In this document: positions 24,735-32,893 of the stretch, in pieces
How positions within the stretch are numbered: the stretch's first letter is position 1
How the letters are laid out: each line of letters starts with the position of its first letter
NCBI RefSeq assembly: GCF_016703145.1
Contig: NZ_JADJCO010000002.1
Coordinates: 496,001 to 560,000 of the forward strand
Length of the DNA: 64,000 bases
Reading direction: 5' to 3'
From: Ottowia sp.
GTDB lineage: Bacteria; Pseudomonadota; Gammaproteobacteria; Burkholderiales; Burkholderiaceae_C
The notes under the pieces: generated by a model
The model's input: only the letters and a program-made list of their open reading frames with translations
Told to the model about the DNA's origin: nothing
Database searches by the model: none
Position numbers and translations under genes: made by a program

Positions 24735-25793
24735 ATGAATTTTCTTGACGGGCACCTTTTCCCGGAAAACCAGCAACCCCTGATCATCACGGCCGCGCCC
24801 TACGCCCCCGGCTGGCTGCCGTCCGACTTCCCGGAGGAGATCCCGGTCACCATGGAAGCGCAGATCCAGAAGGCGGTGGACTGCTACAACGCCGGCGCCA
24901 CCGTGCTGCACCTGCACGTGCGCGAACTCGACGGCAAGGGCAGCAAGCGGCTGTCCAAGTTCAACGAGCTGATCGCCGGCGTGCGCAAGGCCGTGCCCGA
25001 GATGATCATCCAGGTCGGCGGCTCCATTAGCTTCGCGCCCGAGGGCGAAGGCGCCGCCGCCAAGTGGCTGAGCGACGACACGCGCCACATGCTGGCCGAA
25101 CTGGAGCCCGTGCCCGACCAGGTGACGGTCACCGTGAACACCTCGCAGATGAACGTGACCGATCAGGCCGAGGACGCCGATTTCATCGGCACCTCGCGCG
25201 GCAACGAAGGCCTCTTCAACACCTACAAGGACATGATCGTGCCGGCCAACCCGCTGTGGGTGGAAGAGCACGTGCGCCGCCTCACCAAGGCCGGCATCCA
25301 GAGCGCCTTCCAGTGCTACAACCTCAACAGCTTCGAGTCGGTCGAGCGGCTGATGCGCCGGGGCTTCTACATGGGGCCGCTGGTGATGAACTGGGTGGCC
25401 ATCGCCGGCGGCATGGATACGCCCAGCCTGTACAGCCTGGCCAACTTCGTGCGCGCCGTGCCCGATGGCGCCGTGCTCACCGTGGAAAGCAACGTGCGCA
25501 ACGTGCTGCCCGTCAACATGTGGGGCATCGCGGCCGGCCTGCACGTGCGCTGCGGCACCGAGGATTGCCTGTGGAACCAGCAGCGCACCCAGAAGGCCAG
25601 CACCGTGTCGCAGATCGAGCAGCTCGTTCGCATCTCCGAGGAATTCGGCCGGCCCATCGCCACCGCGAAGCAGGCACGCGACATCTGCCGCATCGGCGTG
25701 TTCTACGACACCGTGGAGGAAAGCCTGGCGGCCAACGGCTTCGCGCCCAACCGCAACGGCGGCAACCAGGGGTTCCTGCGCAAGACGCAATAG
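24735..25793 (+). CDS. Beta-keto acid cleavage enzyme (BKACE, 3-keto-5-aminohexanoate cleavage family), module 1
   Basis: The protein is 352 residues, in the DUF849 TIM-barrel family. Zn ligands are the H59-x-H61 pair in VLHLHVRELDG; IIQVGGSISFAP, TVNTSQMN and FQCYNLNSFESVERL follow in family order. BKACEs condense a beta-keto acid with acetyl-CoA, giving acetoacetate and a new CoA ester. The sequence is close to that at 33929-34987, with the same length and start (MNFLDGH). The pairing with a TauD oxygenase and Bug protein suggests a catabolic route for an unidentified substituted acid. Confidence 0.9.
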   Translation: MNFLDGHLFPENQQPLIITAAPYAPGWLPSDFPEEIPVTMEAQIQKAVDCYNAGATVLHLHVRELDGKGSKRLSKFNELIAGVRKAVPEMIIQVGGSISFAPEGEGAAAKWLSDDTRHMLAELEPVPDQVTVTVNTSQMNVTDQAEDADFIGTSRGNEGLFNTYKDMIVPANPLWVEEHVRRLTKAGIQSAFQCYNLNSFESVERLMRRGFYMGPLVMNWVAIAGGMDTPSLYSLANFVRAVPDGAVLTVESNVRNVLPVNMWGIAAGLHVRCGTEDCLWNQQRTQKASTVSQIEQLVRISEEFGRPIATAKQARDICRIGVFYDTVEESLAANGFAPNRNGGNQGFLRKTQ

Positions 25794-25802
25794 GCCAGCG
25801 TC

Positions 25803-25937
25803 GTGGCAGCACCTCAACACAACGTCATCGTGGAGCGCATCGTCTCGGTGCTGAAGTCATTGAATCTGGAGGTGGCCACGCCCGACGAAGCGCGCGCCAT
25901 GCCGCAACTCAAGGGCCGCCAGGCCGTCGCGTTCTGA
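25803..25937 (+). pseudogene. C-terminal remnant of a second BKACE gene
   Basis: A 44-codon frame reads NVIVERIVSVLKSLNLEVAT, then PDEARAMPQLKGR, and stops at 25935-25937. Tails of this type (paired helix then EVATPDEAR) are typical of the C-terminus of DUF849/BKACE proteins, whereas the intact BKACE just upstream ends differently. This looks like the end of a lost tandem paralogue. It has no plausible start or ribosome site of its own. The identification is from memory of the family tail. Confidence 0.5.
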
Positions 25938-25940
25938 ACC

Positions 25941-26600
25941 ATGGCGCCAGCGACGACGCTCTCGGTGGACGTGTGGTTCGACTTCGTCTGCCCATGGTGC
26001 TGGATCGGCAAGCACCATCTGGCCCAGGCCGTGGAACGCCTGCGCCAGACCGACCCCGGCGTGCGCGTGCAGACCACCTGGCATTCCGTGCAGCTGATTC
26101 CACAGACGCCCCCGCAAGGCTGGCCGTTCGATGCGTTCTACGAGCAGCGCCTGGGCAGCCGCGAGGCGGTGCTGGCGCGGCGGGCGCAGGTGCAGGAGGC
26201 CGCCCGGCGCGCGGGCGCTCCCATCGACTATGCGCGCCTGAGCGTTTTTCCCAGCACGGCCGCCGCGCACCGCTTGCTGGCCGCGGGTGCGGCGCAGCTT
26301 GTGCCCGCGGCCCTGGAGGCCCTGCTCATGCGGCTGTTCGAGGGGTATTTCGTGCACGGCGAGAACCTGGGCGACACCGCCCTGCTGGCGGCCATCGCGG
26401 CCGAACACGGGGTGCTGCAGGCCGACGCCCATCAGCCCGCCGCGCCAGCGCCTGCCGACCAGCTGGTCGCAGCTTCAGGCGTACCCTTTTTCTTGTTCAA
26501 CGGTACCCGCGCGCTGGCGGGCGCCCAGCCCGCCGACGTGCTGTGGGCGGCCATGCGCAGCGCCCTCTGCCAGGGCGGCCCGCTGCCGGCGCCAGCCTGA
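25941..26600 (+). CDS. DsbA-family oxidoreductase (FrnE / HCCA-isomerase-like)
   Basis: The protein is 219 residues. The N-terminus has WFDFVCPWCWIGKHHLAQAV, a thioredoxin-fold CPWC active site, and ends in VPFFLFNGTRALAGAQP. These cytoplasmic proteins, named FrnE or 2-hydroxychromene-2-carboxylate isomerase-like, act as thiol oxidoreductases or glutathione-dependent isomerases. No signal peptide is seen. Its 3' end overlaps the convergent AraC gene by 126 bp. Its role in the module is unclear. Confidence 0.85.
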   Translation: MAPATTLSVDVWFDFVCPWCWIGKHHLAQAVERLRQTDPGVRVQTTWHSVQLIPQTPPQGWPFDAFYEQRLGSREAVLARRAQVQEAARRAGAPIDYARLSVFPSTAAAHRLLAAGAAQLVPAALEALLMRLFEGYFVHGENLGDTALLAAIAAEHGVLQADAHQPAAPAPADQLVAASGVPFFLFNGTRALAGAQPADVLWAAMRSALCQGGPLPAPA

Positions 26601-27617
26601 GACGCTGGTGCCGAAGGTGGCTCGGAACCAGTGGCTGAAACTGCTGGGCCCCGAAAACCCCAGCAGCCCGGCCACTTCACCCAGCGGCAGGTCGCTTTCC
26701 CGCAGGTGGCGCAGCACCAGTTCGGCGCGGGTCTCGTGGAGGAGTTCCGAGAACGTGTGTCCTTCGGCACCGAGGTGGCGATGCAGCGTGCGGCGGTCCA
26801 CGCCCAGGTGCCGCGCGACCTGCTGGGCGGTGCAGCGGCCGCCCGGCAGCAGGGCGGTGATCAGTTCCCCGCAGGCCGCCCGCGTGCCTTCGTGGTGGCG
26901 GTGCAGGGCGTCTTCCAGGTAATCGCGCGCGAAGCGGGCGGCGCCGGGGTCGTCCGGCGTGCGCGGCAGCTGCAGGTCGGGCAGCGTGCAGACCAGCCCG
27001 TTGAAGCACTGGTTGAACAGCGGCTGGCAGCCGAAGAAGGCGCGGTGCGCCGACGTGTTGCCCGGCGCGCGGTGGGTGAAGCACACCTGCAGCGGTTGCC
27101 ATCGCGGGCCGATCAGCTCGCGCAGGATGCGGAACATCACGCCCACCGCCAGCTCGATCGGCTGGCGGGTGGCCACGCCGGCCATGGGCAGCAGGTCCTG
27201 GCGGACGACCACGTTGGCGCCCGCGTCCTCGACGCGGGTGACCAGCGCGGGGCTGAGCAGCTTCAGGTAGCGGCACAGCGTGTTCAGGGCCTGCCGCGGG
27301 GTGGGCTCCTCCTTGAGCACCAGGCTGATCGGTCCCAGGTTCGAGAAGGTGCGGCACGCCGCCAGACGCAGGGCGAAGTCCTCCGCGCCGGTGGCGCGCG
27401 CCGTGGTCTCCAGCAGCTCGCGCACGGCGCGAATGGGGATGGGTGTCTCCGGGTTGTCGAGCAGCCTCGCCGACAGTCCCGCGCCGCGCAGGAAGGCGTG
27501 GGGGTCGTGCCCGAGCGCGCGGACGAGATCGACGTAGCCAGCCAGGCTGGCGCTGCGGATCAGCCGGCCCGCGCCGCCGGGCGCGTGGCGGCCGGGCTGC
27601 GAAGATTGCCGATCCAT
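26475..27617 (-). CDS. AraC-family transcriptional regulator (module 1)
   Basis: The protein is 380 residues. An N-terminal arabinose-binding-like domain (FSNLGPISLVLKEEPTPRQA; ATRQPIELAVGVMFRIL) is followed by a C-terminal double HTH (CTAQQVARHLGVDRRTLHRHL; LPLGEVAGLLGFSGPSSFSH then WFRATFGTS). The HTH ends about 40 residues before the stop; the extra C-terminus is antisense to the dsbA-like gene, an unusual tail created by the convergent overlap. It is paralogous to the AraC at 36084 and probably controls one or both catabolic modules. The start MDRQSSQPG was chosen; an in-frame upstream start exists. Confidence 0.88.
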   Translation of the reverse strand: MDRQSSQPGRHAPGGAGRLIRSASLAGYVDLVRALGHDPHAFLRGAGLSARLLDNPETPIPIRAVRELLETTARATGAEDFALRLAACRTFSNLGPISLVLKEEPTPRQALNTLCRYLKLLSPALVTRVEDAGANVVVRQDLLPMAGVATRQPIELAVGVMFRILRELIGPRWQPLQVCFTHRAPGNTSAHRAFFGCQPLFNQCFNGLVCTLPDLQLPRTPDDPGAARFARDYLEDALHRHHEGTRAACGELITALLPGGRCTAQQVARHLGVDRRTLHRHLGAEGHTFSELLHETRAELVLRHLRESDLPLGEVAGLLGFSGPSSFSHWFRATFGTSVSGWRRQRAALAEGAAHGRPQHVGGLGARQRAGTVEQEKGYA

Positions 27618-27642
27618 GAGGCTTGGCCCGTGTCCGCGCCCG

Positions 27643-28770
27643 TCAGCGAGCCGCGAGCCGCAGCAAAGTCTTGCGGCCCGTGGACATCCGCGCGTACTCG
27701 CCAATGGCCTCCGGCGTCAGCGCCTGCGCCAGCGTGATCTCGCGCGCATAGCGGCTGGCGAAGGTGGTGGTGAGTTCGTCCGCCACGCGCTGCTTGAGCT
27801 GGGCCAGACGCTCCGGGGCGAGCTGTTTCAGGAAGGGAAAGAGCAGCCAGCCGCCCACGTTCCAGGCCATGCCCAGCCCGGGCGGCAGCTCGATCGGGCC
27901 GCGTTCGAGGTAGCCGTAGATGTAGACCTGCTTGTGGACCTGGCTGCCGTAGCGGTCGTAGGCCTGGCCGGGGCGGCGCAGCAAGGCGGCCTCCATCGCC
28001 GCCAGCAACCGGCCGGCCATGCGGCCGCCGCCCGTGGCGTCGAAGGCCATGCGCGCGCCGGTGGCGGCGATGGCGTCGGTCAGCCGCGCCGTGAAGTCCG
28101 GCTGGCTGCTGTCCACCACGTGCCGGGCGCCCAGGCCGCGCAGCAGCTCGGCCTGCTCAGGCTTGCGCACGATGTTGACCAGGCCGATACCGTCCTTCTG
28201 GCAGATGCGCAGCAGCATCTGGCCCAGGTTGGACGCGCCCACGCTGTGCACCAGGGCCTGGTGGCCCGCGGCGCGCACCGTCTCCACCATGCCGAGCGCG
28301 GTCATGGGGTTGACGAAGCACGAGGCGCCCTCGGCCGCGCTGGCGCCGTCGGGCAGCGCCAGACATTGCTGCGCGGGCACCACGCAGTACTCGGCGAACA
28401 TGGCGCCGCCGAGCGCCGCCACCTTGCGGCCCAGCAGCGCCTGCGCGGCGGGCGAGGCACCGGCGGCCACCACGGTGCCGGCGCCCTCGTTGCCCACCGG
28501 CATCGACCGGCCGACGCGCGCGGCGCCCGCGGCCATCGCGGCATCGGGTACCGGCGCCGTGACCACGGGGCGATCGGCCGTGCCCGACCCCTTCGCCTGC
28601 CGCATGTCGGCGCCGCCAAAGAGCAGGCCCAGGTCCGACGGGTTCATGGGCGCGGCTTCCACCCGCACCAGCACCTCGTCCGGCGCGGCCACCCGCGGAG
28701 GGGGCACGTCGGCCAGCGAGAGTTCCAGCAGGGCGTCCTCGCGGACCAGCGAGCGAAGTTGCAGCGGCAC
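27643..28770 (-). CDS. Zinc-type/MDR family oxidoreductase
   Basis: The protein is 375 residues of the medium-chain dehydrogenase/reductase fold: a GroES-like N-terminal domain (VLVRVEAAPMNPSDLGLLFG; VGNEGAGTVVAAG) and a Rossmann domain with HSVGASNLGQMLLRICQ. No catalytic zinc Cys pattern is obvious, so a quinone-reductase or enoyl-reductase-like activity is more likely than alcohol dehydrogenase. It is the last gene of the long minus-strand module 2 and lies 26 bp from the YeiH gene. Confidence 0.85.
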   Translation of the reverse strand: MPLQLRSLVREDALLELSLADVPPPRVAAPDEVLVRVEAAPMNPSDLGLLFGGADMRQAKGSGTADRPVVTAPVPDAAMAAGAARVGRSMPVGNEGAGTVVAAGASPAAQALLGRKVAALGGAMFAEYCVVPAQQCLALPDGASAAEGASCFVNPMTALGMVETVRAAGHQALVHSVGASNLGQMLLRICQKDGIGLVNIVRKPEQAELLRGLGARHVVDSSQPDFTARLTDAIAATGARMAFDATGGGRMAGRLLAAMEAALLRRPGQAYDRYGSQVHKQVYIYGYLERGPIELPPGLGMAWNVGGWLLFPFLKQLAPERLAQLKQRVADELTTTFASRYAREITLAQALTPEAIGEYARMSTGRKTLLRLAAR

Positions 28771-28796
28771 GGCGGAGTCTCCTTAAGAAAAGAGCG

Positions 28797-29789
28797 TCAT
28801 TGCGCCCAGCGCAGCAGCCCCAACACCAGCGCGGCCAGGAAGGCGGTTTCGCCCACCATCAGCACCACCGGCTTCAGGCCCACGGTGATCAGCTCGCGCA
28901 ATTGCGTCTTCATGCCGATGCCGGCCATCGACGCCACCAGGAACCAGGTGGACAGGCTGGTGCCCGTCTGCACCACCGGGCTGGGCAGCCAGCCGGTGCT
29001 GTTGACCGCGACCAGCACCGCGAAGGCGATGACGAACCACGGCAGCAGCGGCGGGCGCGGACCATCGCCAGCCTTGCCGGTGGCGCGCGTGTAGGCCACC
29101 GCGAACAGGATCACCGGCACCAGGCAGGCCACGCGCATCAGCTTGATCAGCGTGGCGGTGTCGCCCACTTCCTGCGACATGCCGTAGCCCGCACCCACCA
29201 CCTGGGCCACGTCGTGGATGGTGGCGCCCAGGAAGATGCCGGCCGTCTGCTCGTCCAGCCCCAGATAGCGCGCCAGCATGGGGTAGAGGATCATGGTGAA
29301 GGTGGACAGCGCCGACACGCCCACCACGGTGAACAGCGTGGCGCGGTCCTTGAGCGGATGCGGCGGCAGCGCCGCCGACAGCGCCAGGGCGGCCGAGGCG
29401 CCGCAGATGGCCGTGGCGCCGCCGCTGAGCAGGCCGAACAGGATGTTGAAGCCCATCAGCCGCGCCACGATCATCGACACGCCGATGGTCAGCACCAGCG
29501 ACACCGCCACCACCAGCACCGGGGGCCAGCCCAGCGCGATGACCTGCGCCACGGTGATGCGCAGGCCCAGCAGCGCCACGCCCCAGCGCAGCACGTGGCG
29601 CGCGGTGAACTCGATGCCGGGCTTGCACGGGCCTTCGCTGGACAGGAAGTTCATCGCCATGCCGAGCATGAGCGCGAACAGCATCACCGGCGCGCCGTAG
29701 TGCTGCGACAGGAAGGTGGCGGCGGCGGCGACCACGGCGCAGGCCAGCATGCCGGGGAAAAGCTCGCGGCCGCGCGTCAGGGTAATCAT
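28797..29789 (-). CDS. YeiH-family putative sulfate/sulfite exporter
   Basis: The protein is 330 residues with about ten TM helices. GGATAICGASAALALSAALP, then TIHDVAQVVGAGYGMSQEVG and SMAGIGMKTQLREL are the conserved blocks of the YeiH/YadS (UPF0324) family, often annotated as putative sulfate exporters and regulated with cysteine/sulfonate genes. It sits in module 2 with a TauD-type dioxygenase, an enzyme family that can liberate sulfite. Export of sulfite or sulfate from sulfonate breakdown is therefore a reasonable hypothesis. Confidence 0.85.
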   Translation of the reverse strand: MITLTRGRELFPGMLACAVVAAAATFLSQHYGAPVMLFALMLGMAMNFLSSEGPCKPGIEFTARHVLRWGVALLGLRITVAQVIALGWPPVLVVAVSLVLTIGVSMIVARLMGFNILFGLLSGGATAICGASAALALSAALPPHPLKDRATLFTVVGVSALSTFTMILYPMLARYLGLDEQTAGIFLGATIHDVAQVVGAGYGMSQEVGDTATLIKLMRVACLVPVILFAVAYTRATGKAGDGPRPPLLPWFVIAFAVLVAVNSTGWLPSPVVQTGTSLSTWFLVASMAGIGMKTQLRELITVGLKPVVLMVGETAFLAALVLGLLRWAQ

Positions 29790-29808
29790 GGAAGTGACCT
29801 CGTGAATG

Positions 29809-31161
29809 TCAGGCGCCTTGCGGTGCCATGCCGGCCGCGGCGGCTTCATCGGCGACCTGGTCGTTGATGCGCTTCACGTCGGCTTCGTAGCTGCGGGCCG
29901 CGATCAGGAAGCACAGCGCCGCCAGCACCGAGAAGGCCGGCATCGTGGTCATCGCCTGCGGCAGCGACCACATGTCCGACAGGATCCCGGCGATGAACGG
30001 GCCGGCCGCCAGGCCGAACAGGTTCAGGAAGCACGCCAGCACCGCGGCCCCGGTCGCGCGGATGCCGGGGTGGACCACGTCGATCACGATCGCGACCACG
30101 GGGCCGGCGGTGCAGGTCATGAGCAGGCCGCCGGCGGCGATCCAGAGCAACTGCTGCTGGTGTGCCAAGGCCATGCCGGGGGCGCCGAAGGCGGGCATCA
30201 GCAGGGCCATGGACAGCAGGCACAGCAGCGCCATGACGTACAGCTTGGCGCGCGGACGGCGGCGGCCGGAACGGTCCACCACGGCGCCCCAGATGACCGC
30301 GCCCACCGCGCCGCACAGCACCACCAGCGCGGCGCTGATCGCCGCCTTCGCGGGCGGCAGCCCCTGGGTGCGGTTCAGGTAGCTGGGCAGCCAGGCCCAC
30401 ACGGTCGACAGCACGATGACCTGCGCCGAGCCGCCCAGGCACACCCACAGCATGGTGGGCGAGCGCGTCATCGCCCCCACGATGGCGCGCACCACGTTGC
30501 CCGTGTTCTGCGTGGCCTTGTCCAGCCGGGGCGTGAGTTCCACGGTGCGGTAGTCGCGCACGAAGATGTAGAGCAGCGCCATCACCAGGCCGGGCACGCC
30601 CACCACGCCGAAGGCGGCTTTCCAGCCCCAGTGGCTGGCGATCACGCCGCCCAGCATCACGCCCAGCACCGAGCCGAAGGAGCCGGCCGAGAAGAAGATG
30701 GCCATCAGCATGCCGCGCATGCGGGCCGGAAAGTGGCTGGCGATCAGTGCCGAGCCGACGGAGCCGTAGCCGGCCTCGCCCACGCCCACCAATGCGCGCG
30801 CGGCCAGCAACTGGCCGTAGTTGCGCGTGAACATGCAGGAGATGGTGGCCACGCTCCACAGCGTGGCCATGATGACGATGCTCTTGACGCGGCTGCGGCG
30901 GTCGGCCCACAGCGCGATCGGCATCGCGCCCAGGGCCACGGTGATCGACACCACCGACACCAGCGAGCCCAGTTGCTTGTCCGACAGCCCCCATTCCTGC
31001 TTGAGATGGGGGAACAGCGAGACGATGACCTGGCGGTCGATGTAGTCGACCATCATCAATCCCACGGTCATCACCAGGGCAAACCAGGCCGGGCCGCGCC
31101 CGAACAGGTAGCCCTCGGGGTTGGGCCGACCGGGGTCGGCCGCGTGCAAATCCATCGCCAT
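29809..31161 (-). CDS. MFS transporter
   Basis: The protein is 450 residues with 12 predicted TM helices. The motif-A loop ALWADRRSRVKS, MVDYIDRQVIVSLFPHLKQE and ALVGVGEAGYGSVGSALIAS place it with Spinster-like or anion:cation-symporter-type MFS carriers often found in aromatic or organic-acid catabolic operons. It lies 19 bp upstream of yeiH in module 2. It may import the module's substrate; the identity is unknown. Confidence 0.9.
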   Translation of the reverse strand: MAMDLHAADPGRPNPEGYLFGRGPAWFALVMTVGLMMVDYIDRQVIVSLFPHLKQEWGLSDKQLGSLVSVVSITVALGAMPIALWADRRSRVKSIVIMATLWSVATISCMFTRNYGQLLAARALVGVGEAGYGSVGSALIASHFPARMRGMLMAIFFSAGSFGSVLGVMLGGVIASHWGWKAAFGVVGVPGLVMALLYIFVRDYRTVELTPRLDKATQNTGNVVRAIVGAMTRSPTMLWVCLGGSAQVIVLSTVWAWLPSYLNRTQGLPPAKAAISAALVVLCGAVGAVIWGAVVDRSGRRRPRAKLYVMALLCLLSMALLMPAFGAPGMALAHQQQLLWIAAGGLLMTCTAGPVVAIVIDVVHPGIRATGAAVLACFLNLFGLAAGPFIAGILSDMWSLPQAMTTMPAFSVLAALCFLIAARSYEADVKRINDQVADEAAAAGMAPQGA

Positions 31162-31215
31162 GAATGTCTCCGTTTGTTTTGTCTATTGCTGCCGGGCCGC
31201 CCCAAGGCAAGAAGC

Positions 31216-31231
31216 GCCCCCTCGGGGGGGC
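31216..31231. repeat. C-run/G-run palindrome between MFS and quinone reductase genes
   Basis: CGCCCCCTCGGGGGGGC forms a short G/C hairpin in the 138-bp gap between two same-strand genes; it is like the motifs at 633 and 12064. It could reduce downstream transcription but has no T-run. Confidence 0.4.
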
Positions 31232-31299
31232 AGCGGACCGCGCGCAGCGGGGAAGCGCGGGGCTTTTTCTGGGTGCCCTGCGCTTCGCGAGGTTTCCTG

Positions 31300-32271
31300 T
31301 CAGGGAACGAGGATCGTGGAACCCACGGTCTTGCGGCCTTCCAGGGCGCGGTGCGCGTTGGCCGCGTCCTCGAGCGCGAATTCCTGCTGCGGCTCGCTCA
31401 CGATGCTGCCGGCCAGCACGTGGTCGAACAGCTCCCTGGCCATGTCCAGCATGTGCGGGCGCGGGTGGATGTAATGGATCATCGCGGGCCGCGTCATCCA
31501 GATGGAGCCCTTCTGCGCGAGCAGTTGCGAATCGATGATCACCGAGCCCGACGAGGTGCCGTTGCTCACGAAGTGGCCACGTGGCTGCAGGCAGTCGAGC
31601 GAAGTCATCAGCGTGTCCTTGCCCACCGAGTCGTACACCACCGGCACGCCCTTGCCGTCCGTCAGTTCCTTCACGCGCTCCACGGTGTTCTCGCGCGAGG
31701 TCACGATGGTGTGCGTGCAGCCGTTGGCCTTGGCCAGCGCGGCTTTCTCGTCGGTGCTCACGGTGCCGATCATGGTCACGCCCAGGGCGCGCGCCCACTG
31801 GCAGGCGATCAGGCCCACGCCGCCCGCGGCCGCGTGGTAGAGGATGGTTTCGCCGCCCTTGAGCGGATAGACCTGGCGGAACAGGTACTGCGCCGTCATG
31901 CCCTTCATCATCAGCGTGGCGGCGGTGCGGTCGCTGATGCCGTCGGGCAGCGGAATCAGCACGGCGGCGGGCATCACGCGCACTTCGGAATACGCGCCCT
32001 GCGGGCCGATCAGGTAGCCCACGCGGTCGCCGGGCTTGAGGTAGTCCACGCCCGGCCCCACGGCCTCGACCACGCCCACGGCGTCGGAGCCCAGCCCGTT
32101 GGGCAGGTCGAGCGGATAGCGTCCGGTGCGGAAATAGGTGTCGATGAAATTCAGCGCGATGAAGCTGTGGCGCACGCGCGCCTCGCCGGGGCCGGGGTCA
32201 CCGACCTCGACGTTTTCGACCTTCAGCACTTCGGGGCCGCCGAGTTCGTAGAAGCGTACTGCCTTGACCAT
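31300..32271 (-). CDS. NADPH:quinone reductase-like MDR enzyme
   Basis: The protein is 323 residues. It starts MVKAVRFYELGGPEVLKVEN, the typical Qor/zeta-crystallin start, and has RVGYLIGPQGAYSEVRV, LYHAAAGGVGLIACQWARAL and VVYDSVGKDT for NADPH binding. It lacks zinc ligands. It probably reduces quinones or enones one electron at a time. ATG 32271 has AGGAGA at good spacing; ATG 32277 is too close to it. It is part of module 2, 16 bp after the hydrolase gene. Confidence 0.92.
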   Translation of the reverse strand: MVKAVRFYELGGPEVLKVENVEVGDPGPGEARVRHSFIALNFIDTYFRTGRYPLDLPNGLGSDAVGVVEAVGPGVDYLKPGDRVGYLIGPQGAYSEVRVMPAAVLIPLPDGISDRTAATLMMKGMTAQYLFRQVYPLKGGETILYHAAAGGVGLIACQWARALGVTMIGTVSTDEKAALAKANGCTHTIVTSRENTVERVKELTDGKGVPVVYDSVGKDTLMTSLDCLQPRGHFVSNGTSSGSVIIDSQLLAQKGSIWMTRPAMIHYIHPRPHMLDMARELFDHVLAGSIVSEPQQEFALEDAANAHRALEGRKTVGSTILVP

Positions 32272-32286
32272 GATCATTTCTCCTGT

Positions 32287-32862
32287 TTAAGCCGAAAGTT
32301 CGGCGATGAAATCGAGCGCGCGCGGCCAGGGGCCATGGCCGGACGCGGGGTTGAGGTGGCCCACTTCGCCCAGGTCCACCAGGCGGCTGCCCCAGGCACG
32401 CGCCATCTGCTCCACCTGCGCGAAGCGCGCCAGCGGGTCGTTGCGGCTGGCCGCGACGATGCTGGGGAAGGGCAGGGCCCGCAGGGGCACGGGGAACCAG
32501 CCGCCGCCTTGCAGCGCTTCGAGCGGCGGATAGCCCTCGGGCATGGGCTGGTCGAGTTCGGGCGGGGTGGCCAGCAGCGCGCCGTGCACGGCACGCCGGG
32601 TCTGCGCGGCCCAGTGCGCCACCATGGGGCAGCCGCCGCTGTGGGCCACGATCACGATCGGGCCTTCGATGGCCTGGGCGGCCTGTTCGATGGCCTGCAC
32701 GCGGGCGGCGCGGTCCAGCCCCGCGCCCGTGCGCCCCATGGGCGGCACGGTGCGCGCCTGGGGCAGTTGCGCGGCCAGCAGGGTTTGCCAGTGGGCGTCC
32801 ACGTGGTCGCGCAGGCCGGGGACGATGAGGACGGTGGGTGATGAAGTGGAAGAAGCGCTCAT
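32287..32862 (-). CDS. RBBP9/YdeN-family alpha/beta hydrolase
   Basis: The protein is 191 residues. VLIVPGLRDHVDAHWQTLLA and the nucleophile elbow IVAHSGGCPMVAHW (Ser in HSGGC), then GEVGHLNPASGHGPW with the catalytic His, are typical of the small YdeN/RBBP9 serine hydrolases. The substrate is unknown. It lies between the Bug gene and the quinone reductase in module 2, so an esterase step in the pathway is possible. Confidence 0.88.
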   Translation of the reverse strand: MSASSTSSPTVLIVPGLRDHVDAHWQTLLAAQLPQARTVPPMGRTGAGLDRAARVQAIEQAAQAIEGPIVIVAHSGGCPMVAHWAAQTRRAVHGALLATPPELDQPMPEGYPPLEALQGGGWFPVPLRALPFPSIVAASRNDPLARFAQVEQMARAWGSRLVDLGEVGHLNPASGHGPWPRALDFIAELSA

Positions 32863-32893
32863 GCGTGGTTCCTGGTGGGTGGCGGCGTGCCGC

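Noticed and set aside
25941..26600. True 2-hydroxychromene-2-carboxylate isomerase of naphthalene breakdown
   Set aside because: No other naphthalene-pathway gene is present, and the CPWC site fits FrnE/DsbA-like oxidoreductases.
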